DNA of 64,000 nt from Liolophura sinensis (GCF_032854445.1 NC_088301.1:2110001-2174000), one strand, 5' to 3'; positions 1 to 11,300 are shown, counted from the stretch's first letter. The notes: generated by a model not told the origin, from the letters alone. A program made the numbers and translations.

Positions 1-505
1 ACTGTCCGTCCCACGAATCAATAACGTCGGTTAGCTCTAAATTGTCATAGGGATTACTAACACGAAAGCGGCGAAGGCCTATGCCGCACTCTAAATAGAT
101 TGGATCGAGATTTAAAACGAACCCTGTGACGACTCGTATATCCTCGAGAGAGCTCCGGATGACTGAGTCGCCCTGGGCCGGTAATTTGGTCATAAGTCTG
201 AGATCCTTTGCATTGTGCTCCGCAGGCCACCTTATTTTCAACCCGGTAATCAAAGTGCAACGGCGACTGCCCGCGCCAAGCATGAGGTCGAAGATAAGTA
301 TAGATCCAGGGTTTAGCGGTAGTGCGGCCTTAAAATCGGTTTGCGCGGTAAGACGCACGGGCTCTAGCATCTGCGACGGCGTTAGTATGAAGCGGCCTCT
401 TCTTTCCCAATCTAGAATACAGCGGCCGGTTGGTACGTACGACACGAAATAGGTTCCGGAGTTGAAAACTTTTTTCACATCGATTACGGTGGCCTGGACC
501 GACAT
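1..505 (-). CDS. Unrecognised Polinton gene, 3' end outside the window
   Basis: An uninterrupted minus-strand reading frame of 168 codons starts with an ATG at 503-505 (MSVQATVIDVKK...) and runs off the left edge without a stop. It starts about 20 bases after the stop of the upstream minus-strand gene at 526, so the two look like a tandem pair. The protein has a mixed alpha/beta composition with no obvious membrane segment and no motif I can name. Its position in the capsid-side half of the element suggests a structural or morphogenesis role, but that is inference. It is one of the few frames here without a break. Confidence 0.6.
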   Translation of the reverse strand, partial: MSVQATVIDVKKVFNSGTYFVSYVPTGRCILDWERRGRFILTPSQMLEPVRLTAQTDFKAALPLNPGSILIFDLMLGAGSRRCTLITGLKIRWPAEHNAKDLRLMTKLPAQGDSVIRSSLEDIRVVTGFVLNLDPIYLECGIGLRRFRVSNPYDNLELTDVIDSWDGQ

Positions 506-525
506 CGGGGTCACCTTCACATCTA

Positions 526-1484
526 TCAACCAATCGGGGTCGCGAGCCGAACTAAGCGGTCTTCAAGGCGAATTAATGAGAGTTTTTGTTCTTCACTCAC
601 CTCAGACGGTGACCTGCGCTCTTGCTCTGCAGACGATGACACACCTTCTTGGAAGCAAACGTGGCAGGTTCTGCTTGCCCCCCCGTAATTTTTTTTGCGG
701 TTGTACTTGCCACTTTGAAACTGGAAGGCGTAGATTTCACCTTCCTGACCTTGAAGTTCGAACTCCGACACATCTGCCAAGTCGCTTAAAGACAGGCAGG
801 CAGACCTGGGACCGGCCGCGTCCACCATACTCATTGTATTTCTAGGGGTGAGGTACCCTACATTCATATACTTGCCGTCTTTGTCTAAAAGTGCCACGGT
901 CAAGTGCGTTATATAGTCGGCGCGCAAGGTTTTGTACTGTGGGTTGGGAAATGAAACCGTCTTCCCGCAGTTAATCCCTTCACCAGTCACGGCGATGGCT
1001 TTAAGTAGTGTGGAACCGCCACTGAAATCTGAGGTTATTCTCACGTTTTCTGAGGTGCTCAGTTCATCTAAATGCACGAAGGCTTCTTTGTGTGAGACCA
1101 AGTTAGGTAGCTTTTCACCCTCCACAGTTCCCCTATGGGCGTTATCCCGTCGGAGAACCCTAAGATGGGGGCAAGCTCTTGGAGTATTATGATGGCATTT
1201 CTAGAGAGGGTAAGGACTAAGCGGCCCGTGGCTTTATTCAATCCCAGATAAACCCCATGCAGGCGGAATATGTCCTTGTCCAGCGTACAGACATTGTAGT
1301 AGGCCGTCGGCACTTCAACACGTTTGCCCTCAAGCAAGAAGCCCACTCCGGAGGGGATATTCACCCAGGTCGGGTAGAATGTTATCTCGCGAAGGGCGGT
1401 TTTAAAGCGGCCGTCGAGGTTGTTAAGGGCATGAGGCAGCGTGTGCTGTGCCCCATTTATAATGTCAGTCAATGTGATGAACAT
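526..1484 (-). pseudogene. Frameshifted Polinton structural-type gene
   Basis: The gene starts at the ATG at 1482-1484 (MFITLTDIINGAQ...) and reads to a stop at 526. Two long frames cover it: one from 1484 to about 1140 and a second from about 1165 down to 526, so a single frameshift near 1130-1165 splits the protein. Together the parts amount to roughly 315 residues. The composition (many beta-prone hydrophobic and aromatic residues, no transmembrane segment) fits a minor virion or assembly protein, but no catalytic motif is visible and I cannot assign a family. It is divergent from the plus-strand gene beginning at 1462, with the two 5' ends overlapping, and it is followed 20 bases later by the partial gene at 1-505. 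Confidence 0.6.
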
Positions 1485-2739
1485 CTTAGCCACGATAAAC
1501 AGCGAGGATTACAGGTTCAATAGAGAGGCCACTTACAAGGCCGGGGCATTTCATAGTATCCAAACCCACGCAGAGCAGCTCACGCGATTTGACATCTACA
1601 TCGATGAAAAGAAGGCCTTTCCAGTTAAGTTCACAGATGTGTTGGCCAAGTACCGGCTGCCAAAGATAACCGACAATGAAATTGTTCGGACCTGGAACAC
1701 CAATCCTATGCAATTCTGGCCGAACCAAGTGAACTTCGCGGTCTGGTGCGCAACCACGGGCTGTGGCGTCTCTGCAAAAGACCATCTTCTCGCCCCCGAC
1801 CAACAAATAAGGGTCCTGTACACGTTCCATGTGTATTACCTAGACAGATCTTGGAAGAGATCCAGGCCCCCCTGCCGCAAGACAGAGCGTGGGCGACATT
1901 CAAAGACCCCTACGACGAGAGGGCCTATGAGAGGATTTGTACGGAGTTCCGCGTAGATGCGCAGGGGGGTGAATCACGGCCTCTTAGTGACATATTACTA
2001 TGTCACGAGAACGGGCTACAGCCCCAATGGCGATGGGACCTTCGATCCGAGCAGGATGTCGTTCTTTAGAGAGCCTACAGCGCTCCACGTCGACTACATC
2101 GGGCAGGACGCCGAGGAGGCTTGGGCGGCGTTTATTGTCGACAAATCCCAAGGATTCACGCAGCCGGGCGTAGAGCGCCTAAACCATTCCATCCGGACAT
2201 GCGTGTGGGCTGTTTTAGGCGCCCAAGCGCAAACAAGGGCGCGCATTCTAGGCACGGGCACAGCCTTCGACGCGCAAAAACAGTTTTCCGCGAACGTTGA
2301 AGACGCTATTTCCTCTCCGATCGACCTTCCGTCTGTTATCAAACGCTACCAGAACGTGCTACAGTATGCCGGGAGCGCTGTAGACTTTGTGTATGGCATA
2401 GGCCTATATATGGCCCCCAGCCACATGCTTCTGCAGATCGGCCATGTGGCGAACTACAACAACAAAATCGTCGTGGCCACAGAGGACCAGAGGCTAGGCG
2501 CCAATGAGGGTGTGAACGCTAAATTGCCGTCCACTTTGCACACGTGCGCACCTTAACGCGGGATCGTTGAGCCACAAGAAAGCGTCCCACCACCCACCTC
2601 GCGCGTGCAGCATGTTGCAGCCGCCGGAGGCAGACAAGAACCCCTACTTCCAAACCAAAAGAATCATGATGTGGAGAAGACAGCCATCGTCGTCGCTGGG
2701 GTTGGTATCGGCTTAGTGCTGCTGTGGACTATGCGTTAA
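1462..2739 (+). pseudogene. Polinton gene with C-terminal membrane anchor, broken in three frames
   Basis: A plus-strand gene of about 425 codons starts at the ATG at 1462 or the ATG at 1477. The protein can be followed in three frames, changing near 1845-1850 and near 1960-1975, and the last frame also has an in-frame TAA at 2554-2556. The end, about residues 405-425, is a hydrophobic stretch (AIVVAGVGIGLVLLW) followed by Met-Arg and a stop at 2737-2739, which looks like a C-terminal transmembrane anchor after a proline- and alanine-rich linker. No enzyme motif is visible. It converges on the minus-strand gene ending at 2713, with a 27-base overlap. A virion-associated membrane or minor structural protein is likely from context only. 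Confidence 0.6.
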
Positions 2740-4048
2740 ATACTTGCGAATAGCCACGCGCATTAGGCCACCTACTGCGACGACTAGAGCCCAGACATTA
2801 TCGGCCAGCCACCCAGCCGCTTTCCCGAGAAGGTTCAGTAGCCAGGACACGATACTGCCAATAATACCCGGAATGGCAACGGCAGCCTTCCCAGCCAGCT
2901 TGCCAAGGGCGCGCGCCAGGGACTGGAGATGCTTTTTCACCCATTCTTTAAGACCACACCCGTCGGATGGAGGTGGCGTTGGCTGGATGCCCCCGCCGGG
3001 CCCGCCAGTCAGCGCCAACTTTATCGTTAGATCCAGTGTCGAGATCGTCATCCTAATTGCCGTGAGAATGGAGACCACGGTTATTCCCTGCTCCCGGAAG
3101 AAGGTGAGGACGCGCTCGGCCAGAGTGGTATCCTTGTGTAGGATGCGATCGATCGTTTGCTTGATGCGGCGTATTTGCGTGCGCAGGGCTTCGGCCGTTA
3201 AAGAGGCTGCTTCGAGCCGGGCCACCCTCTCGTCCTCGAGATTCCTTATCCTGTCTGCGATCCGGCGCCGGGAGAATTCATCAGTGGCCTCCTCCAGCTT
3301 CTGTTTTTGTTTGGCAATGTCCTTATCGAGACTTGACAGCTTGGCGAGGTTATTCGCGTGTTGGCCTTCCGAGGTCTGCAGTGCCTTGTCAAGCCCCAGA
3401 AGTTCTCGCATGGGAAGAGGAGGGTCGTTTATCGTTTCAAGAGCCCGCTCGACCTCACTATCCGTCAAACTTGTTTCCATTATGTGGACAGCATCAGCGG
3501 CCTTTTTTGCTGGTTGGTTTAAATCCTTCAGCTCCATGGTATCTGAATCGGCGGCCACGGCACCGAGTTCTGAACTCGCAGTCTCCAGGGCTGCGACTGC
3601 TGCCGGAGGAAATGATGCCTGGCTTGTCTTTCCCCAGTTTTCAAAGCCTATTCCGAACAACACCAACTCCTCCTCTCTGGGTGAGTGTTCAGAGGGCTAG
3701 CGGTTCACCTGTGTTTATGCTGGTGGGGTTCAGATCAGAGTATTTCTTGAGTTGCAGACGCCCTTCTTCGTCAATCATAAAACCCGGGTAATAGGGCTTG
3801 GGTTTGGTAAGGTTAGGATACTTCCTCGCCATGGCATCGTAATATTCATTCACGGTGAACACTAACAGCCTTCCATCTGGGAATTTGACGTCCACATCCA
3901 AGGTTTGTTGCTCGGGAACCACCCCGATCTATACATCACCACCTGCACGGAGAGTGGTCTGTTCGTCGTCGATGTTGTTGTCCTCTTGGGCGTCCTCGAA
4001 CGCCTGGTCACCAATGTTAATGTCTCCCATAATCTTCGTATTGAACAT
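2713..4048 (-). pseudogene. Polinton coiled-coil and hydrophobic-tail protein, frameshifted
   Basis: The largest intact piece is a 317-codon frame at 2713-3666. It has a charged coiled-coil at about residues 70-170 (heptad-like runs of Leu, Lys, Glu and Arg), a proline/glycine linker near residue 230, then two hydrophobic segments around residues 265-310 (IPGIIGSIVSWLLNLLGKAAG and VWALVVAVGGLM). Upstream in two other frames lie an acidic N-terminus beginning at the ATG at 4046-4048 (MFNTKIMGDINIG...) and a middle piece at 3689-3922 containing VNEYYDAMARKYPNL. I read these as one gene broken near 3925 and near 3670-3690, though two adjacent genes are possible. Its start is only 25 bases from the capsid gene start at 4074, a compact divergent promoter. 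The function is unknown; the tail could insert in or disrupt membranes. Confidence 0.6.
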
Positions 4049-4073
4049 TGCAAGGTATGCCTTCAATACAACA
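4049..4073. promoter_or_regulatory. Divergent intergenic gap between capsid gene and minus-strand gene
   Basis: Only 25 bases separate the proposed ATG of the minus-strand gene (4046-4048) from the proposed ATG of the capsid gene (4074-4076). If both starts are right, control sequences for both genes must lie in this gap or inside the opposing coding region. No TATA-like motif is obvious. Confidence 0.3.
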
Positions 4074-5313
4074 ATGGATGCATACGGACGCAGGCTAAAC
4101 CCCTTCAGAACGCTCCGTAAGCCTCTCGGGGTACAAGGTGTACGGCAGTCCTTGGTCGTCACCACCAACCCGAGTACGATCGACCAGAATCAACAACTTT
4201 TGGTTTGCTTCCCCAACCTCGGCACAAATGACGTCATTGTGCTCGGTACCGTGCGCTTGGCCTTCTCGATCGCGATCAATTCATCCGACCCGAACGCCAC
4301 TGTGGTCGGGAATCTCGGACGCGCAGTAGTCAAGAAAACCACGTTCAGAATCAGCGGGAATGAGGTAATGTCCATCGACGACTCCTATGTGTTTCATTGC
4401 TACGGCGACTTATGGCTGACCAAAAGCAAAAGGCAGAATGCGGCCTACCAAGGCATCGGCAGCGAAAACATGCTTAAACTTGCCATCGCTCGCGCCTTTG
4501 GCAGCCGATTCCACATCCCGCTAGACTTTGAGCTTCTAGATAGCCACATGCCATTCTACCAGAGTGCCTTGGCCGACGAACTGGAGTACGAACTGACGTT
4601 CAATTATTACAGCCGGGTCATCCAGACAACAGATGATGCCGACGCGACTTACACCATCGACAACATCAGCCTGGATTTCGATATGGTCACCGAAGAGGAG
4701 CTGGCTAGACAGATCCGCACCCAGTTTGCCGGGGGCGTCTCCATTCTGTATGATCGCGTCCTCCGCCACCGAAAGTTTGTGAAGGACAAGTCTGATACTC
4801 TCTGGAACATAAACCTGAACACGCCCGCGAGAGCAATGAAGGGCATCCTCATGCTGTTCGAGACTAAAGGAATCCCGTGGAGGAGAAGGCCGGAATCCTT
4901 CTACAACCCGAGGATCACCAAAGTAGAAGTCACAATAGAAGGGGTCCCCAATCAGCTGTACAGCCAGGGCATGCGGGCGTACCAGCAATGGGGCGAGGTC
5001 CAGAAGTTCTTCGCCAGCTCACCCCTACGGAAGCGGGCCCCTGAGGTGGCCAGGGTCGTAAAAGACTTAGGCGAGGCAAACGTCTCCCTGGAAGAGTTCT
5101 TGACGCACAAGCACGCCTTCTGGCTTGACCTTCGGCCAAGCGACGATGACGAGCTGCATGGCAGTGGGAGGCGCGTTCTGAACGCCAGTGAGGGGATTAC
5201 GATACAGGTGACAAAAGAGAGAGGATCCCGGCGTGTTAAACGTATATCTATATGTGATCATGGAGGCAAAGCTGTACATCCAGAATGGTAGATTCGTTAG
5301 CGCGCTTTATTAA
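4074..5313 (+). pseudogene. Polinton major capsid protein (double jelly-roll type), one frameshift near the 3' end
   Basis: An open frame covers almost the whole gene. I place the start at the ATG at 4074 (MDAYGRRLNPFRTLRKPLG) because the sequence before it is unlike protein and overlaps the divergent gene. The protein has the features of Polinton/adintovirus major capsid proteins: the N-terminal FPNLGTNDVIVLGTVRLAF block, then NLGRAVVKKTTFRISGNEV, then a beta-rich second half with LNTPARAMKGILMLFE. It would form the icosahedral shell of a virus-like particle. The current frame runs into a stop at 5291, but the neighbouring frame encodes a better C-terminus ending at a TAA at 5311-5313, so there is a frameshift near 5225. 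About 413 codons in all. It overlaps the ATPase start at 5285. Confidence 0.85.
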
Positions 5314-5899
5314 TGACGCCCACTGCGCGATTATCTGTGGGCAGACGAACTGCGACAAAAGAGTCTTCGTGCTGGACCTGCTTGAGGGCCCTTTCAGCGG
5401 TTTCTTTCATCACATTGTGATAATGTGCCCCAGTCTTAAGCATAACGTGGCGTACCGGCGGCGATGGATACTGTCTGACCCTGAGGTCTATTGTTTTGAC
5501 CCCGGCGAGCGGCTCAACGACTGTCTGAGAGTTTTCTACAGATTGTTCGAGGGGGAGCCCACCCTATACATCATAGAAGATTGTAGCGCGTTGGAGGCGA
5601 TAAAGAAGAAACAAAAAATGCTGTCATCCATGGCTTTCTTGGGCCGTCATGCAAAGCAAAGCGTCTGGGTCCTCACTCAGAAATACAACGCCGTCCTCAA
5701 AGACTTTCGCGAGTAGACAAGGTGGGTGACTTTATTCCTCTGCAAAGATCGGCACTCGTTAAACGAATGCCTGGAGGAGAACCACATCATCGAGGCCGAG
5801 AGCGAAAAGGCAGAGGTTCGACAGAAGTTCAAGAACAATCCGACTTCTAAGCTCCTGCTAATGACTGATACGCCCAGCACATCTATGATTATATATTAG
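5285..5899 (+). pseudogene. Polinton genome-packaging ATPase (A32/FtsK-HerA-like), nonsense codon and damaged Walker A
   Basis: The frame starts at the ATG at 5285 and reads for 143 codons to a TAG at 5714-5716. The same frame continues after that codon with a convincing C-terminus to a TAG at 5897-5899, so the internal TAG is a nonsense mutation. Such ATPases pump DNA into the capsid. The Walker A region reads GQTNCDKR near residues 19-26. Compared with the general pattern GxxxxGK[ST], the lysine is kept but the second glycine is Asp and the final Ser/Thr is Arg. A Walker B-like stretch, TLYIIEDCSA, lies near residues 96-105, followed by the LTQKYN sensor-type motif. It follows and overlaps the capsid gene, the usual Polinton neighbourhood. 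Confidence 0.85.
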
Positions 5900-5925
5900 A
5901 CGTAGGCGCCCCTTTCCAATAAAGC

Positions 5926-6850
5926 ATGGATACCGACGAGCTTATAATAGACGAGATTCTAGGCGCAGAGGAGGAGCCCGGCCGAAGCCAACAGCCTAGC
6001 CGAAGCCAACAGCCCGACCCCAGCCAACAAGATAATGCACGGCAGCTCAGGGATAGGCTGGCGGCACTTGCGGTGGGTGGGCAGGCCAAGCGATATCTGG
6101 GAAGAGACGTAACGGCCGCTGAGATCGACGCTATAAGCGACGAAGACGTTGAAAGGCTGCACTCCCGGTACGAGGCTAAGCTCGGTTCGAGGATGGTTAA
6201 CGGTCTCGGAGGTATGTTCTTGAGATCATATGTAAGGGCGGCCAGCTGGCTCCTACCAATCCCACCCGAGAATCGACCAATGCTCATGGCACAGCTTGCC
6301 AGTTGCAGTGCTAGCTGCTGGCTATACTACTGTTATGGTAAGTACTTGGCACCGTTAACCATGGCGCTGACCACTGCTGAGCAGTGCTCATTTGAACACC
6401 ACTGCTGTCCTAGAAATGAGCCGTATGATCCGGAAGGCCCGAAGTCGCTGCGGGTCGAGCGGGTGCTGCAGCGATAAAGGCCAAGGCTGAAAAGCTCAAG
6501 GACGAGCTTCGCGAGGCAGAGGCTGCTTTGCTTGGCGCAGCTGATTCCACCAAGGAACAGCCAAAGGATCCGGATTCTACGAAGGAGGGGGAGCCATAGA
6601 TTTTGCGAAGGAACCGACTTCTACGAAGGCCTACCAAATCACCGACTGGAGGGCGCCCCCGGGGTTATTAGGCGTTGGCAGCCTTGCAGTGCTAGTGTTG
6701 CTACGCCTGTGGTGCAGCCGGTATACAGCACATGCACGAGGTGCAGATATTACGCCGCAAAAAGATATCACGCCGCAAGAAAAGAATCTTCATTTGAATA
6801 CACGTCGCGACCCTTTCTATATAGAGCAACATGTCTACTCCACCCAGTGA
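5926..6850 (+). pseudogene. Polinton acidic/coiled-coil protein with C-terminal membrane segment, frameshifted
   Basis: The gene starts at the ATG at 5926, 26 bases after the ATPase stop. The first frame (183 codons, stop at 6477) has an acidic N-terminus (MDTDELIIDEILGAEEE), two Gln/Ser/Arg-Pro repeats (SRSQQP-like, at about 5982-6021), and a conserved-looking core containing ASWLLPIPPENRP and YGKYLAPLT. A second frame from about 6440 to 6599 encodes a Lys/Glu/Ala-rich helix and two DSTKE-type repeats. A third frame from about 6597 to 6850 has another TSTK repeat and a hydrophobic segment (LLGVGSLAVLVLLRLW). The shared repeat suggests one gene with frameshifts near 6430-6450 and 6595. Its role is unknown; it may be a minor virion protein. 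Confidence 0.6.
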
Positions 6851-7212
6851 CGGAAAAGTGCTAGTCAACGCTGCCTACCACGCCGCTGTGGTCTCTCTCC
6901 TGGCTACTGGGTACGCTCATCTCGGCCAGATGTCCCTGAAAGGAGCCCTCCCGAAGCTGGACTGAACTCCGCCGCCAGGGCCACGCTGTCCAAACGTTAC
7001 GGGATGTCAACGCTGCAATCCGCGAGTATTCTAGGGTTACGGGCAAAACTCTTACACGCGATGCACGCGACGCGCTGCTGGGCACAGAGCTACAGCTCTC
7101 CGATTTCTATGTGCCTAGTGAAGATCAAAAACACCGCGAGATGACCTTCGTCATCCTGGGAATGTGTGTGGTTGGGAGTGTGAGTTACGGAATCGCAAAA
7201 CTCACCAAGTAA
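6831..7212 (+). pseudogene. Small two-helix membrane protein gene of the Polinton, frameshifted
   Basis: The frame starts at the ATG at 6831 (MSTPPSDGKVLVNAAYHAAV) and meets a TGA at 6963. The next frame carries a matching continuation from about 6964 to the TAA at 7210-7212, so one single-base indel near 6955-6965 breaks it. The N-terminal part has a hydrophobic helix around residues 12-33, and the C-terminal part ends with a second one (MTFVILGMCVVGSVSYGIAKL). At about 127 codons it is a small membrane-associated protein with no enzymatic motif. It overlaps the end of the upstream gene by 20 bases and lies 156 bases before the integrase. Confidence 0.6.
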
Positions 7213-7368
7213 TCCGAACTGACTGTGCCGGACTCGCCATCGGGCTCCTCGCCGTATGACAGGCACGATCTTAGTAGTGAGGTGGTTCTGAGCACGCAAA
7301 TACGCCGCGACGATTAACATCTTTTTCGTCGCAAATCTGTTAGAGGGCTGCTAGAATACCTTGATGAC
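7213..7368 (+). other. Spacer upstream of integrase, no gene seen
   Basis: This stretch holds no convincing gene. The integrase frame is open upstream to an in-frame TAA at 7315-7317, but no ATG precedes the one at 7369, so the start is set there. Confidence 0.4.
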
Positions 7369-8388
7369 ATGACTAGTAAGGTGTCTGCTCGCCTGGCAAA
7401 TATCTACTACAGCCCTCGTGGGTACTGGAAGGGCGGCGCGGCCATCCAGAAACTTGCCAATGCGGCTAAAGTCTCCGAAGATGTGGTCCGGGCCTGGCTG
7501 GAAAAGCAGGCTATCTGGCAGATATACTTGCCCCGCCCCAGAAAAATACCGAGGCCTATGTTCGATGTTTCCACGCCGAATGACATCCACCAAGCCGATC
7601 TTCTATTTCTACCACATGATCGGCGAGGCCGGAAGCTGTATAAGTACGCGCTGACAGTTGTTGATGTCACTTCCCGCTACAAGGAGGCGGAACTCCTGGC
7701 TACTAAAGATTCCAAAGAAGTCGCTGATGCTCTCTCTCGCATTTACAAGCGGGGCCCCCTGAGATGGCCGAAGCTTCTCCAAGTTGACCCTGGGCGCGAG
7801 TTCATGGATGCAGTGAGCCAACTGCTGGCCAAACACGATATCACAGTCCGCCGAGGCCGCGTGGATATCCACCGAGACCAAGGCATAGTGGAGCGTTTCA
7901 ACCGTACTCTGGCTGAGCGGCTCTTTGGACATCAGTACGCCCAGGAGATACGGCTCCCCCCCCCCCCGAACATCGGTCTACTGAATGGGTGGATCGGCTG
8001 CCCTCTGTTGTGGCCGCTCAGAACAACGAGACCGGTCTGTAAAAAGCCGAAAGACGCCATCAAGGCACAAAAGGTGCCACATAAGCCGTCCTCGACGGTT
8101 CCAGGTCGCCCCGTTGGACTTAATGAGCGGAAGATCCCCGAGGGTGTTATCTCTATCGTTATCTCTACCAGCCTGGAGAGCTGGAGGGCGGTCGCCGTCG
8201 CGCGACAGATCCTGTGTGCTCTCTACAGATATATCGGCTGGGGCGCTCTGTCACAAAGCCTAATGAGCCCGTGCTGTACTATCTAGACGATACGTCGGAT
8301 GGCCCGCGACGGGGCTTCGTTCGTGAAGAGTTGCTTATAGTGCCTCCCGATACTCAGCTTCCCCCGGATGGGGTTCTACGGCGCTAGT
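7369..8388 (+). pseudogene. Polinton integrase (retroviral rve/DDE family), frameshifted C-terminus
   Basis: This enzyme inserts the linear element into host DNA. An N-terminal helical region (YYSPRGYWKGGAAIQKLA) is followed by the DDE core: HQADLLFL (Asp about residue 77), QVDPGREF (Asp about 140) and GIVERFNRTLAERLFG (Glu about 175). The second Asp and the Glu are separated by 34 residues, the canonical D35E spacing, so the catalytic triad itself is intact. The C-terminal third is damaged. The frame is lost at a run of C at about 7959-7968, recovered near 8035, and lost again near 8150 at a short duplicated CTCTATCGTTATCTCTA-like stretch; the final part is in another frame to a TAG at 8386-8388. 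It converges with the polymerase gene, overlapping it by 13 bases. Confidence 0.9.
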
Positions 8389-11300
8389 AGTTCCTCGATG
8401 AAGACGTCCATTTCAGCCCATCCTGCGGGTGCCGCATCTCTATTGCCGTAAGCCAGGGTGTGGACACCATCTTCGGCGATACAGTGCTTACTATCGAAGG
8501 GGGACAGTGAGATCTTATGGAGGTGGAGTCCGTACATAAGGTGGCGCTCTGATCGCAGCACGTCCATACCGTGACGGAAGATCTTCTCGAAGAGGGCCTC
8601 TTTGTACTGCTTATGGCAGATGTGCATTTTCCACAACTCCCTTTTTCACGCCCTTGGCCTTCTTAATGTTGGCTCCACCGGCCTCCAGAATGGAGTACAT
8701 CTTGGGACGCAGACCTATGTATTCGGCGATCAACCGCCCCGCGCACTCGTCCTTCATTCTCCCCAAGACCTTCATATTTGCTACGCCGTGCAGGGGGTGG
8801 GGTAATCTGAGGTGTCGTACAGGTTTACATTCTCAGCCATATCCCTATAAACATCATCAGTCTGAATCTCGAGTAGCAGACTATCCGTGTCAGTGTAGAG
8901 GAGCTGGCAGCGCTCTCCGTACTGGGCCTTTATTTAGTTGTAGTAGAAATCGTACATCAGGTGCTTGGAGAGATCTAGAATGCTCATGCCAACATAGATA
9001 GGTCGGTTTAGGACTAGACGGGTCTTGTGCATCTGAATTGCTGCGAGGGCATCATCAAATATGTTTGCCGGTCCGAATCTCGGGCTGGCTATCAAGCGTC
9101 GGAGCTTGTCGTCTTCTCCAGAGCGTACCAGCTTGACGTCCACACGCTTCCGAAGGTTCTCCATGGTTTTTCCGAAGACCGAGTTGTTCATTAGCTTATA
9201 CAGGTCCTCGAATTTACTCGCGGCCGTTTTTCGGAGGTCGGTGTTCATCCTCATATAGGGTTCCATCCAAGGGCTCTGGGCGAATCTCAGGGCCCGGTGA
9301 ACCTTTGTCAGGCGCATTCCCAGAGATAGATACAACTGTAGGTTCCGGTAGTGCAGGACGTACCGTTCCTTGTTGCAGAGATTGGGGACCAGATTTTCGA
9401 CCTCGGTAGGCGCTTTTTTGCCGAGAAGGTCGAGCTAATGGTCTGACATCCACTCTTTCTGGACCACTAGACGCTCCGGGGCTAATGGGTAGCCGTTTTG
9501 TGCGTTATGTAGGTCGGCCGGATACTCTAGGTCGTAACCCACAGGACTATCGTGGGGGTGGGTGGCAATCGTTTCACCGAGACGCTGTGCGTCACCTAAC
9601 CATTGAAAGCCGCCCGTTGGAAGAAACTGACGCATAGCCCAGCCATATAGATTATTGGCGTCTAGGTATTGGATGTAGCTGTTTGGACTTTCGGGGTTGT
9701 ATCCCTCCACCTGCGAATTATTGGCTTTGGCGTGTCGCTTACTTACCATGGAGATTCCTCCTCGCAACCCCTTCTCAATGAAGAGATGTTGGTCATAGTC
9801 CGTCAACAGCTCCAGCTCTACCCCGGTCTTCATGAACAGCGCATCCCACGAGAGACCTGGGCTCGTAAAGTAGTGTGCTGTAAAGTAGTGTGCCGTAAAC
9901 AAATCTTGATCAAACACATCGCCCAACAGGAGCACGTCTGTGCGGCAGTAAAGGTCTGTGTAGTCTCCCAGATTGGTGCAGTCAAATACCTTCCATACAT
10001 GTTGAGCATGGATGTAGTTCTCATCGCTAATGCCTGAGACTTTGAGCTTACTGTAGAAAGCCTCTTTAGGTGGGAGGCTGGACTCGTCGAAGCGCTCCCA
10101 GGAGTCCATATACTCATAGGGGTAGACACCCTTGTGCATGAGTAACTTACGTTTTTCTTCGGCAGGCTGATACCGGGCTGTGATGTGGAAAGCCTCAGGT
10201 TTGTTGGCCTCTACCAGATTGTCAAGGAAAGTCGGTAAGAATTGAGCGCTGTCGATGAAGCGGAGCTGCCCCAGCGAGAAGGAGATGTACTTTTCCGTGT
10301 TGTTGGGGATGCAGGAGATGCGGCCCTCCACCTTACTTATGGCTTGCATCAGGAGGTGCCCGTCATAGCCCCGTAGGTTGTGGAAGACTACTGGTATGGC
10401 TGTCTTGGGACCCATCCGCAACTTTAGGTTGCATGCGTTATGGGCCGCGCCTCTGTACTTGCCGGTGATATGGCAGTGATCGCGCACAGAATCGACGCCT
10501 TTGGGCTTCTTACACACGTGACAGGTTGCGGCGTTGTTGTGGGCCTGCAAGTCCTGGGGAGTCATCCTCATGGCTATAGGGTTAGCTAGAACATTTTGGA
10601 TTTCCCGCTCCTCCTGCCGGAGAGCTCTGAGGAAATGCTTATGCGCCTCGAGCAGGTCCTCCCTTGTGGAGCCGTGTAGGCAGCGCTCGCAGAAGTGTTT
10701 TGCGATTTGGCGCCTTACATTCTTGGTATAGGAGCCGATTGAGGTCTTTTATCCACAAATAATTTGCCTGCCTTCTCAATCAGCAGCAGATCGATTCGGT
10801 GCGTGTCGCCGGGCTGCTCGCTGAGGCGGTGCACGATCACGTCCTTGTCCCAACCGAACATGTTGATGGCGAGGTCGTTCTTTTCCTCCACTTTAGGGAT
10901 CTGAGAGATGGGCGTGGGGGCGTCGATCCCACCAAAGTCAAGACCATCATTGGGGGGATACTTTGTTGGTCTCTGTGGGTTTCTGGCGGCTGGAAATAAG
11001 GCAGACAGGAGTGCCCATCGGAGGCAGTCGTCGTCTTTGTTCTTCACGTTGATGACTGCTTTCTTGTTACTCACGTCTGCAGGTAGGGGGATGTAGGACC
11101 CGCCTCTCAGCGGCTGATACCTTGCAATGTCAAGCCAGAGTGTTTGCACGCTATTGACAACCCACCCTGACCCTCGGTGCGTCCATTTTTCTAGCTCCTC
11201 CTGGATGGTGGGGAAGGCCTTATCTAGAGCCCCGTCAATGTCACCGACCTACAGGAGTTCCTCTTGTTTGCTGCGGAGTACTGGGCTGGTATACTCTTCA

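Noticed and set aside
2744-3700. 318-codon plus-strand protein
   Set aside because: It is the antisense shadow of the coiled-coil gene at 2713-4048; its Ser/Arg-rich composition is typical of a complementary frame.
5285-5899. Programmed stop-codon readthrough in the Polinton genes
   Set aside because: Stops occur in several genes together with random frameshifts and active-site changes, which is ordinary decay.
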